Of a stretch of 64,000 nt of DNA, positions 18,251 to 27,806 are shown one piece after another. The stretch lies in contig NZ_PHUE01000001.1 of NCBI RefSeq assembly GCF_002813295.1, positions 868,001-932,000 of the forward strand, given 5' to 3'. The notes under the pieces are model-generated. The model saw only the letters and a program-made list of their open reading frames with translations, did not search any database and was not told the origin of the DNA. A program made the position numbers and the translations under genes. The first letter of the stretch is position 1; the number at the start of each line of letters is the position of its first letter. The stretch is from Flavobacterium sp. 5. GTDB taxonomy: Bacteria; Bacteroidota; Bacteroidia; Flavobacteriales; Flavobacteriaceae.

Positions 18251-19435
18251 ATGAAGAATAATACTTTAAAAAAGGCAATTGGTAAGATACATTTATGGCT
18301 TGGACTGTCATCAGGTATTATTGTTTTTATCATTGCCATTACAGGTTGTCTATATGCTTTTCAAGAAGAAATACAGAATTATACCGAAGAATATCGCTTT
18401 GTAGAAAAACAAAACAAACCTTTTCTCTTGCCTTCTCAATTGGAACTCATAGCTAGAAAAGAACTACCTAACAAATCACTGCATGCCATCAAATATAATG
18501 GTCCAGAAAAATCAGCAGAAGCAATATTCTACCATTATCAACCTGATTATTATTTTATAGTTTATCTCAATCCTTATACAGGTAAAGTTATTGAGACTAT
18601 CAACATGGATGAAGGTTTTTTCAGATTTATCTTAGACGGACATTATTATCTTTGGTTGCCACATGAAATTGGACAAATGATTTGTGCATCGGCTACATTA
18701 ATTTTTCTTATACTCATTCTTTCAGGATTGTATCTATGGTTCCCAAGAAATAAAAATGCAATTAAACAACGGTTTTCATTCAAATGGAAAGCAACAACAA
18801 AATGGAAACGTAAAAACTATGACTTACATAATATCACAGGCTTTTATATACTTTCAATTGCGCTTATATTCGCTATTACAGGTTTAGTTTGGGGATTTCA
18901 ATGGTTTGGCTACTCCTATTACACTGTACTTGGCGGGGAAAAATCACTACTTTATGAGGACCCAGCTTCTATAAAAAGCTCCATTCATCCCATAAAACCA
19001 TTGGATAAAATTTGGATGCAAATGCAAAAAGAATACCCAAATGCAAAATCCATAGAAGTACATCCACCAGAAAATGATAGTACGTCTATTGCCGCCAATG
19101 CCAACCCAGAAGAAGGAACATTTTGGAAAACAGATTACCGTTATTTTGACCAATATTCTTTAAAGGAAATTGAAGTCAAACATTTTTACGGGAAATATAA
19201 AAATGCAGTCGTTGCTGATAAAGTAATGCGTATGAATTACGATCTTCATACAGGAGCTGTCTTGGGTTTAGCAGGAAAAATATTTGCTTTTTTAATTAGC
19301 TTGCTTATTGCTAGTCTTCCTATATCGGGTTTTTACATTTGGTGGGGACGAAATAGAAAAGAAAAAAGAAAAGTAGCTACCTACACTAATCCTATTGATG
19401 ATCTCCTTATTGAAGCAGAGAAAGTAGAACTTTAA
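18251..19435 (+). CDS. PepSY-associated membrane protein, probable ferric-siderophore reductase
   Basis: A 394-residue inner-membrane protein of the PepSY_TM family. There are four main membrane segments: ~15-35 in GKIHLWLGLSSGIIVFII, ~140-160, ~190-215 after the conserved YDLHNITGFY, and ~345-370 after MNYDLHTGAVLGL. Periplasmic PepSY-like regions lie between. The paired His residues in these motifs fit a haem- or metal-linked electron path. Characterised relatives such as FoxB and FpvG of Pseudomonas reduce ferric siderophores in the periplasm; by analogy this protein may release iron brought in by the receptor at 16046. It has no operator of its own, lies 72 bases downstream, and is closed by a strong terminator at 19514. 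Confidence 0.85.
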   Translation: MKNNTLKKAIGKIHLWLGLSSGIIVFIIAITGCLYAFQEEIQNYTEEYRFVEKQNKPFLLPSQLELIARKELPNKSLHAIKYNGPEKSAEAIFYHYQPDYYFIVYLNPYTGKVIETINMDEGFFRFILDGHYYLWLPHEIGQMICASATLIFLILILSGLYLWFPRNKNAIKQRFSFKWKATTKWKRKNYDLHNITGFYILSIALIFAITGLVWGFQWFGYSYYTVLGGEKSLLYEDPASIKSSIHPIKPLDKIWMQMQKEYPNAKSIEVHPPENDSTSIAANANPEEGTFWKTDYRYFDQYSLKEIEVKHFYGKYKNAVVADKVMRMNYDLHTGAVLGLAGKIFAFLISLLIASLPISGFYIWWGRNRKEKRKVATYTNPIDDLLIEAEKVEL

Positions 19436-19513
19436 TTTAGTTACTATTTATAATTCTGAAGATGCCTAAACTCATCATCATACATAGAAGGAGAATTTAG
19501 TCTCTAAATTTTT

Positions 19514-19572
19514 AAGAAATTGATTTTGAAACTCTTTATTCAAAATCAATTTCTTTTTTGTTATTTTTTTTT
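19514..19572 (+). terminator. strong intrinsic terminator after the PepSY gene
   Basis: A 17-bp perfect stem (19514-19530 with 19539-19555), loop ACTCTTTA, followed by TTTTGTTATTTTTTTTT. The rest of the gap to 19826 shows no convincing gene. Confidence 0.92.
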
Positions 19573-19826
19573 AGATTGTTTGAGCTTCTATTTCAATTTA
19601 TCTAATTCTGGTATTTATAACCTAAAAAAAAACGATTTAAGTGGTAAATATTCAAATATCAATCTAACTTTTACCAAAACATATCAATTTTTATTTAAAG
19701 TAAAATCAGAGCAATTTAAATCTCATTACTTTCTAATTCAATAATTATTGGCAATATTGGGCTAGTTTTCAACCCAGACAAAACACAACACTCTAACATA
19801 GAGTTAACTACAAATATTTAACAAAA

Positions 19827-19907
19827 TTATTCATAATTAATCTAAATAATATTTGTTAAAGAAGTATTAATTTATACATTTGTTTTATTTTTATTTATTC
19901 TAAATAA
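19827..19907 (+). promoter_or_regulatory. iron-type promoter with duplicated 23-bp operator (receptor at 19937)
   Basis: Upstream element TTATTC-N11-AAATAA at 19827-19849; TTTG at 19852-19855; 19 bases; TACATTTG at 19875-19882; downstream element TTATTT-N11-AAATAA at 19885-19907. Distance between the two operator starts is 58 bases. Confidence 0.8.
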
Positions 19908-19936
19908 AAATACTTTAACTTATATATACTTAAATC

Positions 19937-22420
19937 ATGAATTATTTGAATCCAAGAATAACAAAATTCTTATATGCAATTACCTTGTTCTTACTCTTAA
20001 CAACAATTGTTTCAGCCCAAAAAAAAACAGGGACCATAAAAGGAACTATAAAAAATAATCAAGGCAAAGCCGCCGAATTTGTAAACGTGGACCTAAAAGA
20101 AATAAACAAAGGAGCCGTAACTGACGAAAGTGGGGAGTATAAAATAGAGAACATAAAACAAGGAACATATACCATCATAATCTCGGGAATTGGTATAAAA
20201 AAGAAAACACAAACTATCGAAATAAAAGCGGACAAAAGTAACTATTCAATAGATTTTGAAGTAGAGGAAAATATAGGACAACTAGATGAAATAGTTGTTT
20301 CAGGATTTAGAGAACGTACTTATAGAAACGAGATGTCTGTTGCTTCATCCAAATCTACTATCCCTTTGAAAGACCTGCCACAATCTGTAGGCTACGTTAC
20401 AAAAGAACTAATTATAGACAGACAAGCTTTTCGAGTAAACGATGTTTTAAAAAACATTAGTGGGGTCAGTCTTAACAACTTTGAAAACCGCTTTTCAATA
20501 AGAGGAATTTCTGGAAATAGTTATCAATTCATAAATGGATTGAGAGTAAGCGGAAGATCTTTCAATTCATTAAATCTAAACAATCTAGAACGGGTTGAAG
20601 TAATGAAAGGTCCTGCATCTGCATTATATGGAAATACAGAACCAGGTGGCTCAATTAATAATGTAACTAAAAAAGCATTATCAGTAAATAGAAATTCAGC
20701 CAATGTAAGTGTCGGAAGCTTTCAAACAATTCGAGCTACAACTGATTTAACTGGACCATTAAACGAATCCAAAAGCATTTTATATCGTATGAATGTGGCA
20801 TATCAAAATACTGCTACATTCAGAGATTTACAAGAAAGAGAAGACGTATCAATAGCACCAACCATCTCTTTTGTACCTAGCGAAAAAACACGAATTGATG
20901 TCGATTTTGTTTATAGTATCATCAAAGGTAGAACCGAAAGAGGACAGCCAATATATGGCCCTTCTACCGATGGTGCCAGCCGTTTATTTACAACTCCTAA
21001 TTCGCAAAGTATGTCAAGGGCAAGTGATTATTTAAAAGAAAAAACCTTTTATCTATCGGCAATTATGAATCATCAATTTAACAGCAAACTGTCGTTGAAT
21101 GTATCTTATTTGAAGTATAAATTCTTTGAAGATATGGTAGAACATAGAGGTGGTAATGCATATGCACTAGACGGAACAGGAAAAGAAATCCCCTCTTTAT
21201 TATTGCAAAGCACAACAGAACGTATGCGTAATCGTTATGATGATAATCTTACCACATACCTAAATTATGATGTAAACACAGGGAAAATAGAACACAAAAT
21301 AGTATTAGGTGCCGATTATATTCAAAGCTTAGTACCAGTTGGTGGAACAAATGGTGTAGCATCTGGTTATAGAAATGCTGCCAATACAGCTTCGATAGCT
21401 ACATATAATCCAGACAAGAAGAATCTGTATTTATTAGATGCTAACGGAAATCCAGTACCTAATGTTCCTTTTTACAATTTAGCAAATCCAGATTATTCTG
21501 CAGCCGATACTGATAATTATTTTACAACTAGAACTGCTACGGCTCCTACCAAATATTTCTCGCAAAGTATTTACATACAAGACCAAATGAAATGGAATAG
21601 ATTACAACTTCTTTTGGGTTTAAGACAAGAATTCTATACAGATTATACAAATTATACAAAAGCTACAGAAGCAACAGTGAAGCAACATGCTCTAATTCCA
21701 AGAGTTGGATTAGTTTACAGTATAATTCCTCAAATTAACATTTATGGAACTTATGTAGAAGGTTTTCAGCCACAAAGTGCAGGAACTATTGGTGCTCCAG
21801 AAATTTATGGCGGGCCATTTGACCCACTTACTAGTAAAATGGTCGAGTTTGGTGCAAAAAGCGATTGGTTTGATAAAAAATTAGGCGTTAGTATTGCTGC
21901 CTACAAAATCAACCAAAATAATATTTTAGTAAATGCCAACGACCCTACAAACACACAATTATTAGAACAAAGAGGTCAAGAAACATCAAAAGGTGTTGAA
22001 GTTGATATTACTGGAAATATTTTACCTAATTTATCAATAAATGCAAATTACGCATATAACGATGCGCGCATTACAAAAACAGCAGTTGCAGCTGATGTTG
22101 ATAGATGGAAAGAAGCAGCACCACATCATCAGGGCGGATTTTGGGCAAAATATACCATTTTGCAAGGAAGTATCAAAGGCTTCGGAATTGGTTTGGGCTC
22201 AAATTTTGCTTCAAAACAAAGCACTCGATTAGCTTATTTTATTTTACCAGGTTATACACTTATAGATGCAGCTTTGTATTATCAAGTAAAACAGTTGAAA
22301 TTTTCTTTAAACCTAAACAACCTTCAAAACAAAGAATATATCGTATCACAAGCCAATGCAAATATGGTTGGTCCTGGCTCACCACGAAACTATATGTTCA
22401 ATATGGGATATACATTCTAA
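19937..22420 (+). CDS. TonB-dependent siderophore receptor with carboxypeptidase-like N-terminal domain
   Basis: An 827-residue outer-membrane receptor. A signal peptide (1-27, ending VSAQ) is followed by a CarboxypepD_reg-like domain (about 33-115) containing [20 protein letters not shown]. Then come a TonB-box-like [10 protein letters not shown], a plug (about 128-240) with [13 protein letters not shown] and [17 protein letters not shown], and a barrel ending MFNMGYTF. The plug motifs are of the siderophore-receptor class. It is preceded by the duplicated operator and followed 28 bases later by a secreted DUF4198-like protein, which probably shares its transcript. The substrate is unknown, but iron regulation is inferred from the operator. 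Confidence 0.92.
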   Translation: MNYLNPRITKFLYAITLFLLLTTIVSAQKKTGTIKGTIKNNQGKAAEFVNVDLKEINKGAVTDESGEYKIENIKQGTYTIIISGIGIKKKTQTIEIKADKSNYSIDFEVEENIGQLDEIVVSGFRERTYRNEMSVASSKSTIPLKDLPQSVGYVTKELIIDRQAFRVNDVLKNISGVSLNNFENRFSIRGISGNSYQFINGLRVSGRSFNSLNLNNLERVEVMKGPASALYGNTEPGGSINNVTKKALSVNRNSANVSVGSFQTIRATTDLTGPLNESKSILYRMNVAYQNTATFRDLQEREDVSIAPTISFVPSEKTRIDVDFVYSIIKGRTERGQPIYGPSTDGASRLFTTPNSQSMSRASDYLKEKTFYLSAIMNHQFNSKLSLNVSYLKYKFFEDMVEHRGGNAYALDGTGKEIPSLLLQSTTERMRNRYDDNLTTYLNYDVNTGKIEHKIVLGADYIQSLVPVGGTNGVASGYRNAANTASIATYNPDKKNLYLLDANGNPVPNVPFYNLANPDYSAADTDNYFTTRTATAPTKYFSQSIYIQDQMKWNRLQLLLGLRQEFYTDYTNYTKATEATVKQHALIPRVGLVYSIIPQINIYGTYVEGFQPQSAGTIGAPEIYGGPFDPLTSKMVEFGAKSDWFDKKLGVSIAAYKINQNNILVNANDPTNTQLLEQRGQETSKGVEVDITGNILPNLSINANYAYNDARITKTAVAADVDRWKEAAPHHQGGFWAKYTILQGSIKGFGIGLGSNFASKQSTRLAYFILPGYTLIDAALYYQVKQLKFSLNLNNLQNKEYIVSQANANMVGPGSPRNYMFNMGYTF

Positions 22421-22448
22421 ATTAATTAAAACAATTTAAAACATTAAA

Positions 22449-23162
22449 ATGAAAAATTTTACATCAAAATTACTTCTAGGATTTATTCTATTCACAACAA
22501 CAATTACAAATGCCCATAATACTTACCTACAAGTAAAAGGTTCTGGCAAGATTAACGACAAAGTAGAAATACAGATATTTAAAGCCGAATATGGTAAAGA
22601 AGCTCCCGAAAAAGGAACTAAAATAGATAATTTGAAAGCTATAAAAATCTATTTGATTGATGCCTCTGGAAGCAAAACTGAAATTACAATGACCCAAACT
22701 GAAACACATTGGCAAGGTTTCTTTGTGCCAAAAACTACTGGAAACTATCAGATAATTGGAATTAATGATCAAAATGAAGTTAAAGATATGTCCAAAAAAC
22801 ATCTTGGACTTGTGCGTAGTATTTTATATCTTAAAACTAACTATACAGTTAAAACTTCTAAAGCTATAGAGAATACTATTTTTCCTTTGGACATTACTGC
22901 TCAAAAGCAAAATACAAATTATTTATTGACTGCCTTTAAAGATAAAAAACAACAAGCCAATTTGGCAATAACTGTAATCAATCCAGATGGTTGGGTACAG
23001 ACACTAGAATCAAATGAAATAGGTCAAGCTAATTTTACTCCAAACAAAAAAGGATTATATCTCGTAAACTTGGAGTGGATCGATAATACTAAAGGTAATT
23101 TTAAAGACAAAGCTTTTGATAATACAATTAACAAAACTGTACTGTCTTTAATTATTGAATAA
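22449..23162 (+). CDS. secreted DUF4198-like protein
   Basis: A 237-residue periplasmic or surface protein. The signal peptide ends near ITNA, so the mature protein would begin HNTYLQV. An N-terminal His after cleavage is typical of the DUF4198 family, which often accompanies metal transport genes and may bind metal through that His (inference). The rest is beta-rich with two immunoglobulin-like halves (for example HWQGFFVPKTTGNYQIIG and ANFTPNKKGLYLVNLEW). It lies 28 bases after the receptor at 19937 and is closed by a terminator at 23194, so the two form one iron-regulated unit. Confidence 0.75.
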   Translation: MKNFTSKLLLGFILFTTTITNAHNTYLQVKGSGKINDKVEIQIFKAEYGKEAPEKGTKIDNLKAIKIYLIDASGSKTEITMTQTETHWQGFFVPKTTGNYQIIGINDQNEVKDMSKKHLGLVRSILYLKTNYTVKTSKAIENTIFPLDITAQKQNTNYLLTAFKDKKQQANLAITVINPDGWVQTLESNEIGQANFTPNKKGLYLVNLEWIDNTKGNFKDKAFDNTINKTVLSLIIE

Positions 23163-23193
23163 CTAAAAATTGATAAATATTTTAAACTATAAT

Positions 23194-23224
23194 AAAGCTC
23201 AGAGTATATTCTGGGCTTTATTTA
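23194..23224 (+). terminator. intrinsic terminator after the DUF4198-like gene
   Basis: AAAGCTCAGA (23194-23203) pairs with TCTGGGCTTT (23210-23219) with one G-U pair and loop GTATAT, followed by an AT-rich, T-leaning tail. Between here and the promoter at 23364 no gene is seen. Confidence 0.75.
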
Positions 23225-23363
23225 TAATAACAAATTGCATTATAAATTTCTATTTTATATAAAGAATAAGGACACAATTCAAAATAGTCAAAAATTTCAA
23301 CCCAAATTTTAAACCTTTCTTCATTTTTTTAGTCAAAGAATTTCAGACAACAGTAGTATAAAA

Positions 23364-23444
23364 AGTTTATTATAAACCATAAATAATGATTGCTATTGTA
23401 TTAATATTTTTTACATTTGCGTTATTTTTATTTATTCTAAATAG
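23364..23444 (+). promoter_or_regulatory. iron-type promoter with duplicated operator (ankyrin operon)
   Basis: Downstream element TTATTT-N11-AAATAG at 23422-23444; -7 box TACATTTG at 23412-23419; 19 bases; -33 box ATTG at 23389-23392. A degenerate upstream element with only its right half conserved (AAATAA at 23381-23386) lies at 23364-23386, in exactly the register seen at the other promoters. The leader before the ATG at 23499 is about 75 bases. Confidence 0.75.
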
Positions 23445-23498
23445 ATTTTGATGAAATTAATTATAACCACAATTACCAAATAACTTTTACTCGGTATT

Positions 23499-25010
23499 AT
23501 GAACAAAAAACTTCTCATTTCATTTGCATTGGTAACTACATTCTTTGTTAGTGCTCAACAAAAAAATACACTTTTGGAACAGTCATTTTGGAAGACAAAT
23601 CCAGATGTAACTACTGTCCAAGCTGAAATAGCAAAAGGCAATAATCCATCGGAATCTAATGACAGAGCATTTGATGCTGTAACTTTAGCCATTAATAATG
23701 ATGCCCCAAACACAACAATAAAATTTTTATTAGAACAAGCTGGAAACCCTGTTACCAAAAACACTCACGACAATCGTCGATACTTACACTGGGCGGCCAG
23801 CAAAGGAAATATTGAAATTGTAAATTACCTTATATCAAAAGGAGCAGATATTAATTATGAAGATAGTCTTGGAACAACTGCACTTGTTCTGGCAGCAAGC
23901 AGTGGTCAAAAAAACACCGCCGTATATGAAGCTTTTTTCAAAGCGGGATTAGACCCTAAGAAAAAATACAAAGACAATGTTACTTTGCTACTTATGGCGA
24001 TACCATATGACAAAGATCTTTCGTTAACCAATTATTTTATTTCTAAAGGTTTGTCTTTAAAAGACACCGATAAAGACGGAAATACTCCATTTAATTATGC
24101 AACAAAAACAGGGGATTTAAACTTTTTAAAAACATTAGTTGAAAAAGGAGTAAAATACAATGACAACGCCCTTATTATTGCAGCACAAGGGAATCGTCGT
24201 GAGTCAAATCCTATCGAAGTGTATCAATATTTAGTAGAAATATTAAAATTGAAACCAACTGTTGTTTCTACTGACGAAGAAACTATACTTCACTTTTTAG
24301 TTACAAAACCAAAACAATCTGAAATCATTAATTATTTTATCGCTAAAGGTGTTGATGTCAACAAAGTAGATAAACAAGGAAATACTGTTTTAATGAAAGC
24401 GGCATCGGCTAGAGAAAATACCGAAGCATTAGAATTGTTACTCCCTATTGTAAAAAACAGTGCTGCTCTAAATACTAAAGGCGAATCAGCTTTAACAATA
24501 GCAGTTCAGTCTGGAACTCCAAAGGCTGTCGAAATTTTATTAAACAATGGAGCTGATGTGAAAATTGTAAACAAAGAAGGTTATAATTTAGGAGTAAATT
24601 TGATACAATCCTACCGACCACAAATGAATCGTGGGCCAGAAAGTGGGAATGGTCCTAAACAAGATCCTTTTGCTACAAAAATGAAATTACTACAGGACAA
24701 AGGATTAGATTTAGCAGCTCCTCAAAAAGACGGAAGTACATTATATCACTTTGCATTATTGAAAAACGACTTAACTTTGCTAAAAAAATTAGCTGATTTA
24801 AAAATCGATGTCAATGCCAAAAACAAAGAAGGATTAACAGCCTTGCACAAAGCTGCAATGGTAGCCAAAGATGATGTTATCTTAAAATATCTAATCTCAA
24901 TTGGAGCCAAAAACGACATTAAAACCGAATTTGATGAAACGGCTTATGCTTTAGCAAAAGAAAACGAAACCTTAACCCAAAACAACGTGTCTGTTGAATT
25001 TTTAAAATAA
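23499..25010 (+). CDS. secreted ankyrin-repeat protein
   Basis: A 503-residue protein with a signal peptide (MNKKLLISFALVTTFFVSAQ) and about ten ankyrin repeats across residues 50-490. Typical units are YLHWAASKGNIEIVNYLISK, GNTVLMKAASARENTEALEL and GLTALHKAAMVAKDDVILKY. Ankyrin repeats bind other proteins and carry no catalysis. A secreted copy, under an iron-type operator, is unusual. It is translated just ahead of the flavoprotein candidate at 25015 (4-base gap), so it may scaffold the electron-transfer proteins in the periplasm (inference). Confidence 0.88.
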   Translation: MNKKLLISFALVTTFFVSAQQKNTLLEQSFWKTNPDVTTVQAEIAKGNNPSESNDRAFDAVTLAINNDAPNTTIKFLLEQAGNPVTKNTHDNRRYLHWAASKGNIEIVNYLISKGADINYEDSLGTTALVLAASSGQKNTAVYEAFFKAGLDPKKKYKDNVTLLLMAIPYDKDLSLTNYFISKGLSLKDTDKDGNTPFNYATKTGDLNFLKTLVEKGVKYNDNALIIAAQGNRRESNPIEVYQYLVEILKLKPTVVSTDEETILHFLVTKPKQSEIINYFIAKGVDVNKVDKQGNTVLMKAASARENTEALELLLPIVKNSAALNTKGESALTIAVQSGTPKAVEILLNNGADVKIVNKEGYNLGVNLIQSYRPQMNRGPESGNGPKQDPFATKMKLLQDKGLDLAAPQKDGSTLYHFALLKNDLTLLKKLADLKIDVNAKNKEGLTALHKAAMVAKDDVILKYLISIGAKNDIKTEFDETAYALAKENETLTQNNVSVEFLK

Positions 25011-25014
25011 TAAA

Positions 25015-25497
25015 ATGAAGTCAATATTTAAAACCGTTATAGCATTTATGCTATTATGCCTTATTTCTTTTCAAGGAAATGCACAAACCAGCAAATACAA
25101 ATGCATGCTACAAATGTCTAATTATGTAGGCGAAGGTGCTTATATCGTAGTATCACTTGTTAGTCCTAAAGGCGAATACGAGAAAACGCTTTATGTAATG
25201 GGAGATGATAAAAAATGGTACAAAAGTTTGAAAGAATGGCATAAATTTTATTCCAAAAAACCAACCGATATTAGCGCTACAACAGGAGCTTCTGTAACTG
25301 GAGGAGATCGTAGTATTACCACTTTTGAAATTGAAGATTCTAAAATCAACAAGGGATACAAATTACGTTTTGAATCTTCAGTTGAAGATCAAAAATATTA
25401 TACTGCCGATTTAGAACTTCCTTTAACAACAGAAGCAATGGCTGATAAAACAGAAGGAAAAGGATATATTCGCTACGTAAGATTGAATAAAATCTAG
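25015..25497 (+). CDS. secreted DUF2271 protein, probable ApbE-flavinylated electron carrier
   Basis: A 160-residue protein with a signal peptide (1-24, ending GNAQ), so it is exported. The body matches DUF2271, with NYVGEGAYIVVSLVSPKGEY followed by EKTLYVMG and DKKWYKSLKEWHKFY. Residues 85-96 read DISATTGASVTG. TGAS at 90-93 fits the [ST]GA[ST] signature where ApbE attaches FMN (as in NqrC), which makes S93 the likely flavinylated residue, with upstream D85 as part of the motif. DUF2271 proteins have been linked to ApbE systems (from memory). ApbE is encoded in the same cluster at 27807. Its start is 4 bases after the ankyrin stop, so translation is probably coupled. A hairpin at 25510 separates it from the reductase gene. 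Confidence 0.85.
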   Translation: MKSIFKTVIAFMLLCLISFQGNAQTSKYKCMLQMSNYVGEGAYIVVSLVSPKGEYEKTLYVMGDDKKWYKSLKEWHKFYSKKPTDISATTGASVTGGDRSITTFEIEDSKINKGYKLRFESSVEDQKYYTADLELPLTTEAMADKTEGKGYIRYVRLNKI

Positions 25498-25509
25498 ATT
25501 TTCACTATT

Positions 25510-25560
25510 TAACATATAAGTCATATAAATTTACTTTTTTCTTATGTGACTTATATGTTA
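25510..25560 (+). terminator. 19-bp hairpin inside the operon (attenuator-like or mRNA-stability element)
   Basis: The left arm 25510-25528 pairs with the right arm 25542-25560 over 19 positions with one G-U pair; the loop is 13 bases. The stem is AT-rich, and A rather than T follows, so it is a poor terminator. It may instead set the ratio of the upstream and downstream genes. Confidence 0.5.
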
Positions 25561-25583
25561 AAACATTTAAACATACATATTGC

Positions 25584-27770
25584 ATGACTCTTTCTTTTTG
25601 GCGTTACACACACTTAACCTTGGCGATTTTTTCTGTTACATTTTTAATTGTAGCATCTGTTACAGGTACTATACTCGCTGTAGATGCTGTACAAGAGAAG
25701 ATACCTACCTACCGAGTAGAAAATTTTAAGGAAATAACTTTACAGGAATCTTTATCAAAACTCCGAAAAATTTATCCTGAAATAACCGAATTAAGTGTAG
25801 ACCACAATCAATTTGTAACCTTACAAGCGATTGATAAAGAAGGAAACGATATCAATGCCTATATTAATCCTTTGACAGGGAAAATTATTGGCACACCACA
25901 CAAAAAAAGCGATTTTATTAAATGGATTACTTCTCTACATCGCTCTCTATTTCTTCATGAAGCAGGACGTTTATTTGTTGGAATTAATGCTTTTCTTTTA
26001 CTCTTAATTGCTATTTCAGGTTTTGCTCTAGTAATTAACAGACAAAAAGGTTTGAGGAAATTCTTTTCAAAAATAATTAAAGAATATTTTGCTCAATATT
26101 ATCATGTTTTATTTGGCCGATTGGCTTTAATTCCAATTTTGATTATTGCTCTTTCGGGAACCTATTTATCAATGGAACGTTTTCATTTATTTGAAAACAA
26201 AAAAGAAGAAAAAACTAAAATAGAATCTAATTCTACAACTGTTGCCAAAAGTAAATTTGATTTTAAAAACACGCTTCTCGCAGATGTTACTAAAATCGAA
26301 TTCCCTTTTTCTGATGATGCCGAAGACTATTATACCTTTGAATTAAATGACCGAAAAATTGAAGTCGAACAATATTCAAAAGAAATAATTACGGAAGAAC
26401 GTTTTCCAATTTCAGCTATTTTATCGGAGTTGAGTTTGGATTTACATACTGGCCGTGCCAATGCTTTTTGGGCAATTATTCTCGGATTAGCTTCATTAAA
26501 TATTCTTTTCTTTATTTATTCAGGTTTTGCGATGACATTAAAACGCAGAGCGAGTCGCATCAAAAACAAATACAAAGCTGATGAAAGTAAATTCATTTTA
26601 TTAATTGGAAGCGAAAATGGAAGTACGTTGCGTTTTGTCAATTCTATTTTAAAACAATTAAATAATCACGGAGAAAAAGCACATCTTGCCCAACTTAATG
26701 ATTATACTCATTACCCAAAAGCGGAACATTTATTAATTTTTACATCAACCTATGGTTTGGGGGATGCACCATCTAATGCGGGCAAGTTTATATCGCTTTT
26801 GGACAAACACAATCAAACACAAAAAATTAATTATTCGGTAATTGGTTTTGGCTCTACATCATATCCAGATTTTTGTGGTTATGCCAAACAAATTGATATT
26901 TTATTAGCCAATCAAAATTGGGCACACCGATTAACAGAATTACAAACTGTAAACGACAAATCGGCTGAAGAATTTGTGAGTTGGGTAAAAATATGGAATA
27001 AAAAAACAGACATTGAGCTCGCCACTACTCCATCTTTATATAATCATATTCCAAAAGGTTTAGAAAAACTGATGGTTTTAGAAAAAACAACCGTTTCAGA
27101 TACTGAAAAAACTTTTTTATTGACTTTACGCACTGGCATGCGCAGTAAATTTACTTCGGGTGATTTACTAGCCATTTATCCTGCTAACGATAATCGAGAA
27201 CGTTTGTATTCAATTGCCAAAAATAATGGAAATATTCAATTGGCTGTAAAACTACACCCTTCTGGATTGGGTTCAGAATTTTTATACAATACAAAAGTAG
27301 GAGACGTTCTCAAAGCTCGAATCATAAATAATCATGCTTTTCATTTTCCTAAAAAAGCCAAAAAAGTAGTCTTTATTTCAAACGGGACCGGTATTGCCCC
27401 ATTTCTTGGAATGATCGAACAAAACACCAAAAAAGCCGAAATTCATTTGTATAGTGGCTTCCGCCAAAAAACTGAAATCACGTCTTATTATGAAGAATTC
27501 GCTTCAAGAATGATTCAGAAACAACGTTTAATCAATTTACATTTAGCTTTTTCTAGAGAACAAGACCATCATTATGTAATGGATTTGATTAAAAGAGATG
27601 AAAACTTTTTTGCCGATTTATTAAAAAATGATGGAACAATAATGATTTGTGGAGCACTAAAAATGCAATTTGACGTAGAAAATATTTTGGATGCAATTTG
27701 CTTAGAGAAAAATAATACTACGCTTGCTCATTATATAACGAAAGGCCAAATTTTAACGGATTGCTATTAG
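25584..27770 (+). CDS. PepSY membrane protein fused to flavodoxin/NADPH-flavin reductase
   Basis: A 728-residue fusion. Residues 1-330 are a PepSY_TM module: THLTLAIFSVTFLIVASVTG at the start, membrane helices near 10-30, 135-155, 175-195 and 295-315, and SLDLHTGRANAFWAI before the last helix. Residues ~338-460 are a flavodoxin domain with the phosphate loop GSENGST (342-348). Residues ~490-728 are an FAD/NADPH ferredoxin-reductase module with RERLYS (538-543, FAD) and NGTGIAPF (600-607, NADPH). The reductase half should face the cytosol. The likely task is to carry electrons from NADPH across the membrane to the periplasm (inference from domain order). A terminal DCY tail fits a reductase end. 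The next gene encodes ApbE. Confidence 0.9.
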   Translation: MTLSFWRYTHLTLAIFSVTFLIVASVTGTILAVDAVQEKIPTYRVENFKEITLQESLSKLRKIYPEITELSVDHNQFVTLQAIDKEGNDINAYINPLTGKIIGTPHKKSDFIKWITSLHRSLFLHEAGRLFVGINAFLLLLIAISGFALVINRQKGLRKFFSKIIKEYFAQYYHVLFGRLALIPILIIALSGTYLSMERFHLFENKKEEKTKIESNSTTVAKSKFDFKNTLLADVTKIEFPFSDDAEDYYTFELNDRKIEVEQYSKEIITEERFPISAILSELSLDLHTGRANAFWAIILGLASLNILFFIYSGFAMTLKRRASRIKNKYKADESKFILLIGSENGSTLRFVNSILKQLNNHGEKAHLAQLNDYTHYPKAEHLLIFTSTYGLGDAPSNAGKFISLLDKHNQTQKINYSVIGFGSTSYPDFCGYAKQIDILLANQNWAHRLTELQTVNDKSAEEFVSWVKIWNKKTDIELATTPSLYNHIPKGLEKLMVLEKTTVSDTEKTFLLTLRTGMRSKFTSGDLLAIYPANDNRERLYSIAKNNGNIQLAVKLHPSGLGSEFLYNTKVGDVLKARIINNHAFHFPKKAKKVVFISNGTGIAPFLGMIEQNTKKAEIHLYSGFRQKTEITSYYEEFASRMIQKQRLINLHLAFSREQDHHYVMDLIKRDENFFADLLKNDGTIMICGALKMQFDVENILDAICLEKNNTTLAHYITKGQILTDCY

Positions 27771-27806
27771 TACTTATTTTAACAACTTCTAAAGCAGGAA
27801 AACAAA

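Noticed and set aside
19520..19744. Short plus-strand open frame after the PepSY gene
   Set aside because: It begins inside the terminator stem at 19514-19555 and has no homology signal.
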